Source of the DNA: Aquarana catesbeiana
Taxonomy: Eukaryota > Chordata > Amphibia > Anura > Ranidae
Direction: 5' to 3'
NCBI RefSeq assembly: GCF_042186555.1
Contig: NC_133333.1
Location: 219,291,757 to 219,355,756 of the forward strand
DNA: 64,000 nt
In this document: positions 46,246 through 57,315 of the stretch, piece by piece
Layout of the letters: every line of letters begins with the position of its first letter
How positions within the stretch are numbered: the stretch's first letter is position 1
Notes under the pieces: generated by a model
What the model saw: the letters and a program-made list of their open reading frames with translations, nothing else
What the model was told of the DNA's origin: nothing
The model's database searches: none
Program-made: the position numbers and the translations under genes

Positions 46246-47199
46246 CCACTTGAATACCAGGCACTTAAACACCTTCCTGCCTTGACTTCCTTCCAAGTCA
46301 ATTTTCAGCTTTCAGCACTGTCGCAATTTGAATGACAATTGCGCGGTTATACAACACTGTACCCAAACAATTTTTTTTATCATTTTGTTCCCACAAATAG
46401 AGCTTTCTTTTGGTGGTATTTGATCACCTCTGTGTTTTTTATTTTTTGGCGCAACAAATAAAAAAAGACTGGAAATTTTGAAAAAAAACAAGTTTTTCTT
46501 TGTTTCTGTTAAAATTTTTTGTAAATAAGTAAGTTTTCTTTTTCAATGACAGGCACTGATATGGCTGCACTGACGGGCATCGATAAGGTGGCACTGGTAT
46601 GCGGCACTGATGGGCACTTATGGGTGGCACTGATGGGTACTTATGGGTGGCACTGATGGACACTGATGGGTGGCATTGCTGGGAATCACTGATGTTACAG
46701 CTTATATAATGGTGCCAGTCAGTGCCCATTTGTGGGCACTGATTGGCACAGATTGGGCATAATTTGCACATGTGGATGGCAATGGGGTACATACCTGGCC
46801 ATCCACATATTGCCCCCTTCCCTGGTGGTGCTGGCGGCTTCCCTGGTGGTCTAGTGTGGGCATCTGAGGGGGGGGCTGCGCTGATTAACAATCAGCGCAG
46901 ACCCCCCATCAGGAGAGCAGCCGATCGGACGCAAGTGAGGAAAAGCCAATCAACGGCTTTTCCTGTTGACATTGTGATCAGCCGTGATTGGACATGGCTG
47001 ATCACGTAGTAAAGAGCCTCCACCAATATCGGTGTAGCGGTGTGTCAGACTGACACACCGCACCACCGATCGCCGCGATGCGCGCCCCCATGGGCGCGCG
47101 GTGGCTGTTATCCTGATGGACGTCATATCACGCCCAGTCAGGATAACTGAACCACCGGCCGGCCGCCATTTTGCTATAGGCCGGGCGGTAAGTGGTTAA
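46242..47199. mobile_element. piggyBac-like TTAACCACTT element
   Basis: Clean ends TTAACCACTTGAATACC and GCGGTAAGTGGTTAA with TTAA at both edges. The interior has the family words ACAATTGCGCGGTTATAC and CCCACAAATAGAGC and a GGCACTGATGG array (46550-46690). It abuts the previous TTAA element, sharing the TTAA at 46242-46245. Confidence 0.92.
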
Positions 47200-47595
47200 G
47201 TAATTACTTAATGGGTTATTGGCCACCTTCAGGTGTTGACACTGGTATACCCAATACAGGAAGTTGACTCGCCTATATAAACCCCTCCTCCTTCCAGGAG
47301 TACCTCAGTTTTTGTAGCCAAGCAATATACTTAAACCCTATAAAAAGAGGGGAGGGACCTCTGTGTTCCATGATATACTCCAAGAAAGGATTTTTATAAC
47401 AGCTTACCTGTAAAATCCTTATTTTCTTTATCGTACATCATGGGACACAGAGCCTTAAGTAATTACTTAATGGGACGTCCCATAGTAATGCTATTTGAGG
47501 GGAGGGAGACACAACCCGTAGGGCACCCCCAGACCTGAGGACTTATACTGCTGCCTGCAGCACACTACGCCCGAAGGCGATATCCTCATTCCTCC

Positions 47596-49300
47596 TTACA
47601 TCCGCTTGATAAAATTTTGTGAATGTATGCACCGAAGACCAAGTTGCGGCCTTGCAGATCTGAGCCATGGAGGCCTGGTGACGCACTGCCCAAGAAGCAC
47701 TAACCACTCAGGTAGAGTGTGCCTTGACTTGAGAATCTTACCCTTTAAATCATACGTTTGAATAATAACTTGCCAAATCCACTTAGCGACAGTGGATTTC
47801 AACGCTGCCTGTCCTTTCTTAGGACCTTCTGACAGAATAAATAAGACATCAGTCTTACGAATCTGAGCAGTTGCCTTTAAATAGTTTTTCACTGCTCTCA
47901 CCACATCAAGCCAATGTAGTGACTTTTCTTCCCTGGAACATGGTTTTGGAAAAAACGATGGCAGGACAATATTTTGTTTCAGGTGAAAACCTGAAAACTA
48001 CTTTTGGTAAAAAGCCTGGACGAGGGCGTAACACCAACAAATGGCTGTTTTTGTAACACTGACAAAACTAAATTCAAGTCCCAAGGGCTCAAGGGTGTTT
48101 TAACCGGCGGAATTATCCGCATCACCCCTTGCATAAAACCCCGGACTAAAGAATGAGACTTGGCCCTTAATAGTACTCAGGGCCAACTTCATCTCTACGC
48201 CTAATGCCGCGTACACACGATCGGACTTTACGGCAGACTTGGTCCGGCGTACCGGATTTTGTCGGACAATTCGATCGTGTGTGGGCTCCAGCGGGCTTTG
48301 TTTTCTCAAAAGTTGGACCGACTTAGATTTAAAATATGGTTTTAAATCTACCCGTCGAAACTCGAGTCCGGACGAAAAGTCCGCTCGTCTGTATGCTAGT
48401 TCGACGGACAAAAAGCCACGCTAGGGCAGCTATTGGCTACTGGCTATGAACTTCCTTATTTTAGTCCGGTCGTACGTCATCACGTACGAATTCGACGGAC
48501 TTTGGTGGATTGTGTGTAGGCAGGTTCTTTCATTCAGAAAGTCCGTCGTAAAGTCCGTCGAAAAGTCCGCCGGGCAAAGTCTGCCGTAAAGTCCGACCGT
48601 GTGTACGCGGCATAATTGTAGAAAGCCAAGAATTCTGCCTATGATATATCTCCGAGGGTGCCAACCCTTGGATTCACACCAGAAAACATAAGCCTTCCAA
48701 ACTCTATAATATATATCCAGCTTGATCCTGCAAAGAAGTCGTGGCAGCAACTGAATAGGGGGGAATGCATAGAGCAGTGAGAACTTATCCCACGGGGTCA
48801 CCAACGCATCTGTTTCGCATGCGAATGGATCCCTTGTCCTTGACACAAATTTGACTAACTTCTTGTTGAATCTGGAAGCTAGAAGATCTACGTCCGGAGT
48901 TCCCCATTTTTGGCAAACAGCCCGAAAGACGTTGGTCTCTTCACCCCATTCCCCTGGGAATAACTGCTGGTGACTTAAGTAGTCCGCCTGCCAATTCTCT
49001 ACTCCCGGGATGAAAACTGCCGATAGGCATGGGACATTCTTTTCTGCCCAAGTTAGAATAAGGTTCACCTCTCTCTGAGCTGAGAGACTCTTGGTGCCCC
49101 CTTGGTGATTGATATAGGCCACAGTCGTGGCACTGTCGGATTGGATCCTGACAGATCAATTCTTTAACCTGGAGGTCCAGGTTCTTAAAGCCAGAAAAAC
49201 TGCCCGAATTTCTAGGATGTTGATGGGCAGGGATCTTGACCACTGTCCCTGGACAGTTGTTTTCTCTAGTACTGCTCCCCAGCCTGAGAGGCATCTGTCG
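47596..49300 (-). pseudogene. DIRS YR and RNase H remnants, copy 2
   Basis: RNase H / connection: MAYINHQGGTKS, VNLILTWAEKNVPCLSAVFI, LVTPWDKFSLLYAFPP (49.12-48.7 kb). Recombinase: ATAQIRKTDVLFILSEGPKK (47.9 kb) and, one frame over near 47625, WSSVHTFTKFYQADV with the catalytic Tyr retained. Frameshifts and the MITE at 48205-48612 destroy it. Confidence 0.85.
48205..48612. mobile_element. TWA-target MITE, TGCCGCGTACAC family
   Basis: Ends TGCCGCGTACACACGATCGG and CCGTGTGTACGCGGCA with TAA on both sides (48202-48204, 48613-48615). Copy 1 of the DIRS element shows the uninterrupted sequence (CATCTCTAATCCCAATTGTAG at about 13470). Confidence 0.93.
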
Positions 49301-49334
49301 TTACTACTTTCCAGATAATTAGTCTGAAGGATGG

Positions 49335-50323
49335 TTTCATGAATTAAATAATAACAAAACAGTAAAGTTAGCCCAATTTTTTTGTATAATGTGAAAGTTG
49401 ATGTTACACCGAGTAAATAGATACCTAATATGTCACGCTTTAAAATTGCGCACACTCATGGAATGGCGCCAAACTTCGGTACTTAAAAATCCCCATAGGC
49501 GACGCTTTGAACATTTTTACAGGTTACCAGTTTGGAGTTACAGAGGAGGTCTAGTGCTAGAATTGTTGCACACACTCTAACACACGCGGCGATACCTCAC
49601 ATGTGTGGTTTGAACTGGGTTAACTTATGTGGGTGGGCCTTGCGTGTGCGTTCGCTTCTGAGCGCAAGCTACTGGGGACAGGGGCTTTGTAAAAAATTTT
49701 TTTTTAATTATTTTACTAAATTTTTTTAAAGTTTACACTTAATTTTACATTTTTTTTTCATCACTTTTATTCCTATTACAAGGAATGTAAACATCCTTTG
49801 TAATAGGAATCTATTGTGACAGGTCCTCTTTATGGAGAGATGCGGGGTCAACAAGACCCCTCATCTCTCCTCCAGGCTGGAAAGGATGAGATCGAGAAAA
49901 AAAAATTCACCAATCTCATGCTGACAGCCACGATCGCGGCTTTGTTTACATCCGGGAACCCGGGCGTGACGTCATACCTTCGCGCCCGGGCCTCTGACGG
50001 TCATAGAGATTACTGGTGACCATCTGGTCACCGGAAATCTCTATCTTTGTCAACCGGCGCCGGACGATTCATTCTCGGGGCCCCCGATGGCACGGGAGAG
50101 CCCGGAGAAGCACCGGATGGCGGCGGGGGGGGGGGGGGGGGCGGACGTCCCCTCCCGTCACCTATAAGGACGATCAAGCGGCGGAACTGCCACTATGATC
50201 GTTCTTATTGTGCACAGAATCGCCGGCTGGAAAGAATGATATCTGAATGATGCCTGTAGCTGCAGATATCCCCGCACAAAGTGAAGGACGTTATATGACT
50301 ATGTGCGGTATTGAAGTAGTTTA
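49335..50323. mobile_element. truncated TTAACCACTT-family element
   Basis: The right end TATTGAAGTAGTTTA is a decayed AAGTGGTTAA terminus. The interior GATGATGCCTGTAGCTGCAG resembles the piggyBac element interior near 32070. The left terminus is not recognisable. It replaces the DIRS segment that corresponds to about 14465-14805 in copy 1. Confidence 0.6.
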
Positions 50324-51058
50324 GGAAGACTTCTCTAGGTTGAGAATCCAACCCAGACTTTCCAGGTAACTGGTTGTAATGCGTACACTTTGCTCCAAGC
50401 GAGCCACTGACTGGTCTATTAACAATAGATCGTCTAGGCATGCCAAGACTGTTATGCCCTGTGCCCTTAGCTTGGCTAGAGGTGGGACCAGTACTTTCGT
50501 GAACACCCGGGGTGCTGTAACTAGCCCGAAGGGCAAGGCTACAAACTGAAAGTGCTGTTCTACTTCAAACCGCAGAAACCTCTGGTGAGCGGGAAATATA
50601 GGAACATGCAGATATGCATCTCTGATGTCGATGGACGCCAGAAGTTCTCCTCCTTGTAGGATGGAAACTACTGACTTGATTGACTCCATGCGAAAGGAGC
50701 GGATCCTCAGGAACTGATTTAGATTCCTTAGATCTAGAATGGGTCTGACATCACCATTTGGCTTTGGTACCGTAAACAGGTTTGAATTAAACCCCGAACC
50801 TTGTTCTTGTGTGGGAATCTGTACGATCACCCCCCGAGCCAATAACTGGTCTAGTGCTTGAAACAGAGATAGTGTTTTCCCTGGATCCGTGGGAACGTTT
50901 GATCTCAGAAAACGAGACGGTGGAAACTCCTGGAATTCTAGTTTGTATCCTAGAGACACCATGGAGAGAACCCATCTGCCCTGAATTTCCCTTTGCCAGA
51001 CTTCTGAGTATTTCAGAAGTCCCCCCCCCCCCCCCCCCACTCTGGTGTAGGGGGACAC
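50321..51058 (-). pseudogene. DIRS reverse transcriptase fragment, copy 2
   Basis: An open stretch of 245 codons with LFTVPKPNGDVRPILDLRNL, ELLASIDIRDAYLHVPIFPA and VLACLDDLLLID, where the first residue of the YxDD-type box is Cys (ALACLDD against YLDD in copy 1). Truncated after LNLEKSS by the element at 49335-50323. A poly-C run at 51020-51040 sits at the gag/RT junction. Confidence 0.88.
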
Positions 51059-51061
51059 CTC

Positions 51062-52754
51062 TTCACGATGAGGCTTTAGTGTTCTGCTTTGCAGATTTGC
51101 GGGCCCCAGGTCTTCTTTTGTTCCTGGGCCTGACCCTGAGGTTTTCCTCTAGAGTCTGACGGCGGAGGCCGTTGCCACTGCCTAGAGGTGGAGGCCCCTG
51201 GCGCAGGAGAAAAAGCCAGTTTAAATGAAGAACGTTTATACTTTCCTTTGACTGGCAAAAGAGTACTCTTCCCACTAGAAATTGTCTGGATGTATTTATC
51301 CAAATCATCGCCAAATAAATCGCTCCCCATGAAAAGGGAAACTAGTCAGAAGCTTTTTTGCAAGGTGCTTCGGCTGCCCAATTCTTTAACCAAAGGGTTC
51401 TACGCATGTGTATTAGCAAAAGCGCAAGGCGGGACGCCTGGTGAATAGAATCTTTCATAGCGTCTATAGCAAAACATAACGCCTTTGGTAGTTCGGCCAA
51501 CTCACGGGCCTGTTGTGCAGGGACCTCTTCAAGAGCAGCTGTAAACTGGTCCTTTAAAGTGGAGTTCCACCCACTTTTACAACTCTTCAGCATCCCTCAC
51601 TAAACTGTGCACTGTAAATGAATTGGGTATTTTTAAATTTTTTTTCTCAGCACCTACTGTACATCTGCTGTATTCATTTTTCACTTCCTCCTCCCTGGCC
51701 GCGGCCCATCGCATCATTTCCTGTTTGCAATGCCTTCTGGGAAGGAGCGGCAACTTCCTCTGACACTGCTGTTGCTATGGAAACCTGACCTGAAACCTAT
51801 TACGCTGCTTGTGCTGCACTGAGCATGTGCGAGATCTGCAAGGATGAGATCCAGGAAGAAATACAGTCTGGCTTCAGATGCCCACACTTAAGATGGCCAC
51901 GGCCTGCTGTAAGTTTATAAAATAATAAACTACTGCTATAAACTAACAAAACAGACCTTAGTTTACAGACTAACTTTACTAGAATTCATTAAGCTTGTGT
52001 ATTATAGGGGTATTTTTATTTAAAAAGTATCATTTCGGCCGGAACACCACTTCAAGGACTGACAGACGCCTATTGCGGCGACTGCAGGTTGAGTAACAGT
52101 CCCTGCCAAGGAAAAAGAGGATTTTAACAGGAATTCCAACTTTTTTATCTGTTGGATCCTTTAGCATTTGCGTATTGTCTACAGGACAAGTCAAACTTGT
52201 ATTCACACTGGAAATCGCAGCTTCAACTGCTGGAATTTTCCATCTCTTGGTGAACTTTTCCTCCATGGGATAGAGAACTGAGAATCTCTTTTATCCGGAT
52301 GATCCCGTTCGGCATAAATAAGCTTCTCTAGTAATGTGTGGACAGGAAACGCATGCAAAGGTTGTGAAGGTTTCAAAGAACCCAAAGGAAGAAACCAGGG
52401 TAGCATAAAAGTGGAGCGAACCATCTCCGTAAGGATTTGTACCTCAGATTGTGAAGCTGAATCATCAAGGGTTTCCTCCGCAGAGGAATGATCGGTTTGC
52501 TCTTCCTCTCGATCGCCTGAGGGTAATACCTGATCCTGTCTGCACTGTTCCCTTGGTAAAGGGTTTGAAGTGGGAGAGAGGGATCTAGCAAGCTTCCTAT
52601 CCCCCTGAATGGAGGATGCGATTAAAGCCGCTAATCTTCCTTCTAAGCCTTGCAAGGCAGAGGAGAATGCATCTTCAGTCAGGTATACAGGAGCTGAAGT
52701 GTGAGAAGCAGTTGCACCACCAATCAGTTCCAAAGACTCCCCCTGGCTTGCCAT
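51062..52754 (-). pseudogene. DIRS gag-like region, copy 2
   Basis: Collinear with 15541-16761: MASQGESLELIGGATASHTS, AFPVHTLLEKLIYAERDHPD, AAISSVNTSLTCPVDNTQML and LLIHMRRTLWLKNWAAEAPC. Interrupted by the TTAA insert at 51557-52056 and by frameshifts. Confidence 0.78.
51557..52056. mobile_element. TTAA-flanked element, TTAAAGTGGAGTTCC ends
   Basis: Left TTAAAGTGGAGTTCCACCC and right GGCCGGAACACCACTTCAA are inverse; the right TTAA has become TCAA. Its removal joins CTGGTCCT to GGACTGACAGACGCC in the DIRS gag region. No coding capacity. Confidence 0.82.
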
Positions 52755-53441
52755 GTCCGGTATCAGGTATGTCCAGCTGCTAGGACACAGGCTGTTTGTA
52801 GCACAGATTGAAAGGGAATGTGTATTGTAACTCCCTCTACAGGAGACTTTAAGGCATTACAATGTTAATATGAAAGAAAAGGCATAGGTGCACTTTGCGG
52901 TTCCTAAGCTTTTCTCTTACATTTTCCTCACTGCAGGATACTGCTGAAAACAGACAGATCCAAACGTCACCCATCACGGCGGGCAGCGTAGTTAAACCTT
53001 CAAAGACCGGGTCCCTATTATAGGGGTTCCACTACCTTGGACCTATATAGCACCCCACAGGACAAATTTAGGTAGCAAGGCCAAAAAGAGTCCTGGTTCC
53101 TGGGGTCCAGCCCTCAAAGAGAAGCGCTACAGGCAGAACCTCGTTCTTCTATGCGAGGCCCGGGTACCATCCTGGAGCCACAGTGGCATGGAAGGATCCG
53201 GTTGTGGAGGTTTTTTTAAATCCTGCATGGATCCCTCCTGGAGTTCCTCAGAGCACATCTTCACTCGTGATCAACGCCTTAGACACTGGCGAAAAAACCG
53301 AGGACTCCTGGAAGGAGGAGGGGTTATATAGGGGAGTCAACTTCCTGTATTGGGTTTACCAGTGTCCATCACCTGAAGGTGGCCCATAACCCATTAAGTA
53401 ATTACTTAAGGCTCTGTGTCCCATAATGTACGCTAAAAAAA

Positions 53442-53575
53442 GTGCCCCAACATTGGTGTCAGTGGGAAGAATAGTGACCCATCATTGGCGTCAGTGGGAA
53501 GAATAGTGACCCATCATTGGCGTCAGTGGGAAGAATAGTGTCCCATCATTGGTACTAGTGGGGGGAATAGTGCCC
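53442..53575. repeat. 30-bp minisatellite, right part
   Basis: Continuation of 45008-45546 (GACCCATCATTGGCGTCAGT units), separated from it by DIRS copy 2. Confidence 0.95.
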
Positions 53576-53675
53576 CTGGAGTTTGGAGACCACTGAACTA
53601 TAGGTAGAGAGGAAGGGGCGGAGCTTTCTGCAGATCACTATGGTAACCAGGGGAATCAAACCTGCTATTTGAGGT

Positions 53676-53772
53676 GTAGGTGGGCTCCGGTGTAATGATG
53701 GGGCTTCCGTGTAATGATGGGGCTTCCGTGTAATGATGGGGCTCCGGTGTAATGATGGGGCTCCGGTGTAAC
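53676..53772. repeat. 19-bp minisatellite
   Basis: About five copies of GTAATGATGGGGCTTCCGT or the GCTCCGGT variant. Confidence 0.9.
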
Positions 53773-54385
53773 AAGAGATCCCACCACTTCCAGAGAAGAA
53801 ACGGGAACTATTCTGTTTTGGGGTGGAAAGTTCCTCGTCAGCTTTTCATTTTTATCTGTGACTCCGCTGGAGAAATTTCCTCTCATTTCCTGTCCGGGTG
53901 ACACTCCCCAATGTGTCCAGGAAGCTCCGCCTTTGCCTCGCCCCATTGAGAACAGCAGTGGTTCTGGCCGTAGAACGGAGAGGAATATGCAGGCTGCCAT
54001 TGCTCATTGTGAAAATGCCAGGTGCCCGGCTGCCATGCTAGTCTTGTCCCCCCCCCCCCCCATGTAGATCTGAAGCTGTGCTGTCACTGGCTACACGCTG
54101 CTCCCAGGCACAGAGGATCAGACGGGGGGGGGGGGGGCAGCCTGGCACTCAGCATTTTCAGGGTGATCACTGACAGACATCCAGCAAGCACTGTGATTGG
54201 AGCGCCCCTTGTGGTATGTCAGGCAGACAGCTGAGAGGGGGAGGGGGGTGAACTACAAGTCCCAGCACCCCCCCACCTGTACGCCCACACACAGCTCACC
54301 TGTCACTGCTGACGTCACATCTCTGTGGGATCGCCCCTCTGGATGTAGCGGGGTGTCTCCCTCCTCATGCTGCAGCCGGTCTCAC

Positions 54386-54720
54386 CTGGCAGAGGGAGGG
54401 TCCGGGACTCCTTCGGCTGTCACTCTGTGGCTCCGCCCTCGGCCCGCCTCCTCCCGTCACAGCGGTCACGTGAGAACGCCAGCCATTCCTGATTAGCTCC
54501 CCGGGGTGTGCATCTGCGCCGCTGAACAAGGAAAGCTCTATGCTCAGTATAGAGCGCCGCCCCGAATCTGCACTGACCCCCGGCGGCCGGAGGGCGACAC
54601 TGCACCCTCCGTACCTTGCAGTTGGTCTGTTAGTAATCACTAATCAGCTGTGTTCGCTGTGAGTAGTCTTCGTCTGGGGTCGGCTCAACTCCGGCTGGGC
54701 TCGGGTCCGGGAGGTGACGT
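54386..54720 (-). promoter_or_regulatory. snx19: candidate snx19 promoter and 5' UTR exon
   Basis: A GC-rich, CpG-containing stretch upstream of the snx19 coding exon. On the minus strand a good donor, TGCCAG|GTGAGACC, ends a candidate non-coding exon at 54386. This fits the need for an upstream exon, because the coding exon starts at its ATG directly after an acceptor. CACGTG (an E-box) lies at about 54467 and GGGCGGAGCC-type words at about 54425-54440. The transcription start cannot be fixed; no TATA box is evident. Inference from sequence composition and splice logic only. Confidence 0.45.
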
Positions 54721-54839
54721 CATGGCTCTGCTATAAAGGTAAACTCTATTGTATGGGGGTCTCCAATCACCAGAGCCCCCCCCCCCCCCATAGTAGCTCC
54801 CAGAATTCCTTTATTACATCGGGGTCCGCAGACTTCCAA

Positions 54840-55700
54840 CCCCCCCCCCGTCCACAGACTTCCACCCCCCCCCCCGTCCACAGACTTCCACCCCCCCCCC
54901 CGTCCACAGACTTCCATCCCCCCCCCGTCCACAGACTTCCATCCCCCCCCCGTCCACAGACCTCCATTCCGCCCCCCCCCCGTCCACAGACCTCCATTCC
55001 TCCCCCCCCCCCCCGTCCACAGACTTCCATTCCTCCCCCCCCCCCCGTCCACAGACTTCCATTCCCCCCCCCCCCCCGTCCACAGACTTCCATTCCGCCC
55101 CCCCCCCCCGTCCACAGACTTCCATTCCGCCCCCCCCCGTCCACAGACTTCCATTCCGCCCCCCCCCCCCGTCCACAGACTTCCATCCCCCCCCCCCCCG
55201 TCCACAGACTTCCATTCCCCCCCCCCCCCGTCCACAGACTTCCATTCCGCCCCCCCCCCCCCGTCCACAGACTTCCATTCCGCCCCCCCCCCCGTCCACA
55301 GACTTCCATTCCGCCCCCCCCCGTCCACAGACTTCCATTCCGCCCCCCCCCCCCCCCCCGTCCACAGACTTCCATCCCCCCCCCCCCGTCCACAGACTTC
55401 CATTCCCCCCCCCCCCGTCCACAGACTTCCATTCCGCCCCCCCCCCCCGTCCACAGACTTCCATTCCGCCCCCCCCCCGTCCACAGACTTCCATTCCGCC
55501 CCCCCCCCGTCCACAGACTTCCATTCCGCCCCCCCCCCCGTCCACAGACTTCCATCCCCCCCCCGTCCACAGACTTCCATTCTGCCCCCCCCCCCCGTCC
55601 ACAGACTTCCATTCTGCCCCCCCCCCCGTCCACAGACTTCCATTCCCCCCCCCCCCCCCGTCCACAGACTTCCATTCCGCCCCCCCCCCCCCCGGTCCAT
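54840..55700. repeat. C-run minisatellite (GTCCACAGACTTCCATTC)
   Basis: About 28 units, each GTCCACAGACTTCCATTC followed by 7-17 cytosines; unit length varies with the C run. The minus strand is a long series of G tracts. All long frames through it are artefacts. Confidence 0.96.
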
Positions 55701-56190
55701 CCGCAGAGTTCCATTCTGCATCATCCCCCCCCCCCCCAGGTCCGCAGAGTTCCATTCTGCATCATCCCCCCCCCCCCCAGGTCCATTCTATTTCCCCCCC
55801 AGGTTCGGAGAGTTCCGTCCTGATGCCCCCCCCCGTCCGTCTGCAGAGTTCCATTCTGACCCCCCCCGGTCCGTCCGCAGAGTTCCATTCTGCATCATCC
55901 CCCCCCCCCAGGTCCGCAGAGTTCCATTCTGACTCCCCCCGGTCCGTCCGCAGAGTTCCATTCTGACGCGCCCCCCCCCCCCCCCCCCGGTCCGTCCGCA
56001 GAGTTCCATTCTGACGCCCCCCCCGGTCCGTCCGCAGAGTTCCATTCTATTTCCCCCCCAGGTTCGGAGAGTTCCGTCCTGATGCCCCCCCCCGTCCGTC
56101 TGCAGAGTTCCATTCTGCCCCCCCCCGTCCGTCTGCAGAGTTCCATTCTGCTTCCCCCCGGGTCCGCAGAGTTCCATTCTGCATCATCCC
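55701..56190. repeat. related C-run minisatellite (GCAGAGTTCCATTCTG)
   Basis: Diverged units near CCGGTCCGTCCGCAGAGTTC with poly-C. Includes a duplicated block (55790-55855 against 56048-56110). Confidence 0.93.
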
Positions 56191-56209
56191 CACCCCACCC
56201 CCGTGTATA

Positions 56210-56545
56210 GTGCAATCCTGAGCTCTGTGCATGGCGAAATCCTGAGCTCTGTGCATGGCGAAATCCTGAGCTCTGTGCATGGCGAAATCCTGAGCTCTGT
56301 GCATGGCGAAATCCTGAGCTCTGTGCATGGCGAAATCCTGAGCTCTGTGCATGGCGAAATCCTGAGCTCTGTGCATGGCGAAATCCTGAGCTCTGTGCAT
56401 GGCGAAATCCTGAGCTCTGTGCATGGCGAAATCCTGAGCTCTGTGCATGGCGCAATCCTGAGCTCTGTGCATGGCGAAATCCTGAGCTCTGTGCATGGCG
56501 AAATCCTGAGCTCTGTGCATGGCGCAATCCTGAGCTCTGTATAAA
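56210..56545. repeat. 24-bp minisatellite
   Basis: Fourteen almost identical units of CTGAGCTCTGTGCATGGCGA plus AATC, with C-for-A changes near 56212, 56453 and 56524. Open in several frames on both strands because 24 is a multiple of 3; not a gene. Confidence 0.96.
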
Positions 56546-56633
56546 TATACATAATAGGTGCAGAGGAAAATTGAGTGGAAGTAGAAGGACAGGGTCTTCT
56601 TCTGTTCTCATATTACCACTCTCTGCGTAGAAT

Positions 56634-56792
56634 TTAATGGTCCTCTGGTGATGATGGGGCCCTTGGTTGCTGACACAAACGCTCGCTCATGTAGGAGAAT
56701 TGGCTGAAATGCTTCAACTCCTCCCTCTTCAAATCATCCCTGGACATGAATTGCGCCAATCTGATTCTTCCATATTCTGGTTCCTCAGGAAT
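56634..56792 (-). CDS. PKC-like kinase, last exon (AGC tail)
   Basis: Encodes IPEEPEYGRIRLAQFMSRDD, LKREELKHFSQFSYMSERLC and QQPRAPSSPEDH, then TAA. The segment HFSQFSYM matches the hydrophobic motif F-x-x-F-S/T-Y/F of AGC kinases, whose phosphorylation docks on the N lobe in PKC, PKB and relatives. The acceptor is CTCTTTGCAG at 56793. It follows the exon 57003-57131 in phase 0. No AATAAA was seen within 100 bp downstream before the 24-bp minisatellite begins. Confidence 0.9.
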   Translation of the reverse strand: MPEEPEYGRIRLAQFMSRDDLKREELKHFSQFSYMSERLCQQPRAPSSPEDH

Positions 56793-57002
56793 CTGCAAAG
56801 AGTAGAAGACATTCATCAATATTTCTGAGCGATACAGAAAATGGTGACAAAGCTTGGTGAGCCCAGCTCCTTCTAGTGGTCAGAAGAAGCACTACACTCC
56901 ATTAACACACCTTCTCACATATATCCATGTCACCCTAGGACAGGAAGTGTGTTATTGGCGGGATCACCAAGTACATTAAAAAAGAATGATTAATAAACTT
57001 AC

Positions 57003-57131
57003 TGTTTCTGATTTCAATGGTGAGGGCAATTTTCCTTTCTTTAACTCGGCCCATTCGATCTCCTTGAAAAATGGATGCCGTGTCAGGTCCTTTACAAGGC
57101 GCGTTCTCTTCTCCTGATCTTTACAAAGGAG
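57003..57131 (-). CDS. PKC-like kinase exon (end of C lobe)
   Basis: Forty-three codons in phase 0: LLCKDQEKRTRLVKDLTRHP, FFKEIEWAELKKGKLPSPLK and SET. The HPFF-x-x-I-x-W pattern is the AGC-family junction between the kinase domain and the C-terminal tail (as in PKC HPFFRxIDW). Acceptor TTTACAG at 57132, donor ACA|GTAAGT at 57002. Confidence 0.92.
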
Positions 57132-57315
57132 CTGTAAAGAAGAATGAAAAACAGTAAGAAACACTGCAAGAACAATAACAATATGTGACAGACAGAACCT
57201 CCCATTTTAATATTAGATTCTGACAGTGACATATTTCAGCTTCCTTACTTTTTCCCTCCGACCCGCCATCTAACACAAGGGATCCTTGTAAGGATTGAAG
57301 AGAAGGTATACTCAC

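Larger units (their letters stand above)
45547..53441 (-). mobile_element. DIRS-type YR retrotransposon, copy 2
   Basis: It has the same order as copy 1 on the minus strand: gag-like (52.75-51.06 kb), RT (51.06-50.32 kb), RNase H and YR (49.3-47.6 kb). Terminal inverted repeats are 45547-45616 plus 47200-47340 (left, interrupted) and 53290-53441 (right). The region 47345-47480 repeats the terminal CAGCTTACCTGTAAAATCC in both orientations, an internal complementary region. It sits exactly between two halves of one 30-bp satellite unit with no target duplication. It is interrupted by four TTAA-type inserts and MITEs, and a segment between RNase H and RT is missing. Dead copy. Confidence 0.93.

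Noticed and set aside
56210..56545. Regular 24-bp repeats resembling a CRISPR array
   Set aside because: Units are contiguous without unique spacers and the genome is a vertebrate; it is a minisatellite.
54714..56611. Proline-rich and Gly-Trp-rich frames of 238-369 codons on both strands
   Set aside because: C-run and 24-bp minisatellites; open in almost every frame, composition set by the repeat unit.
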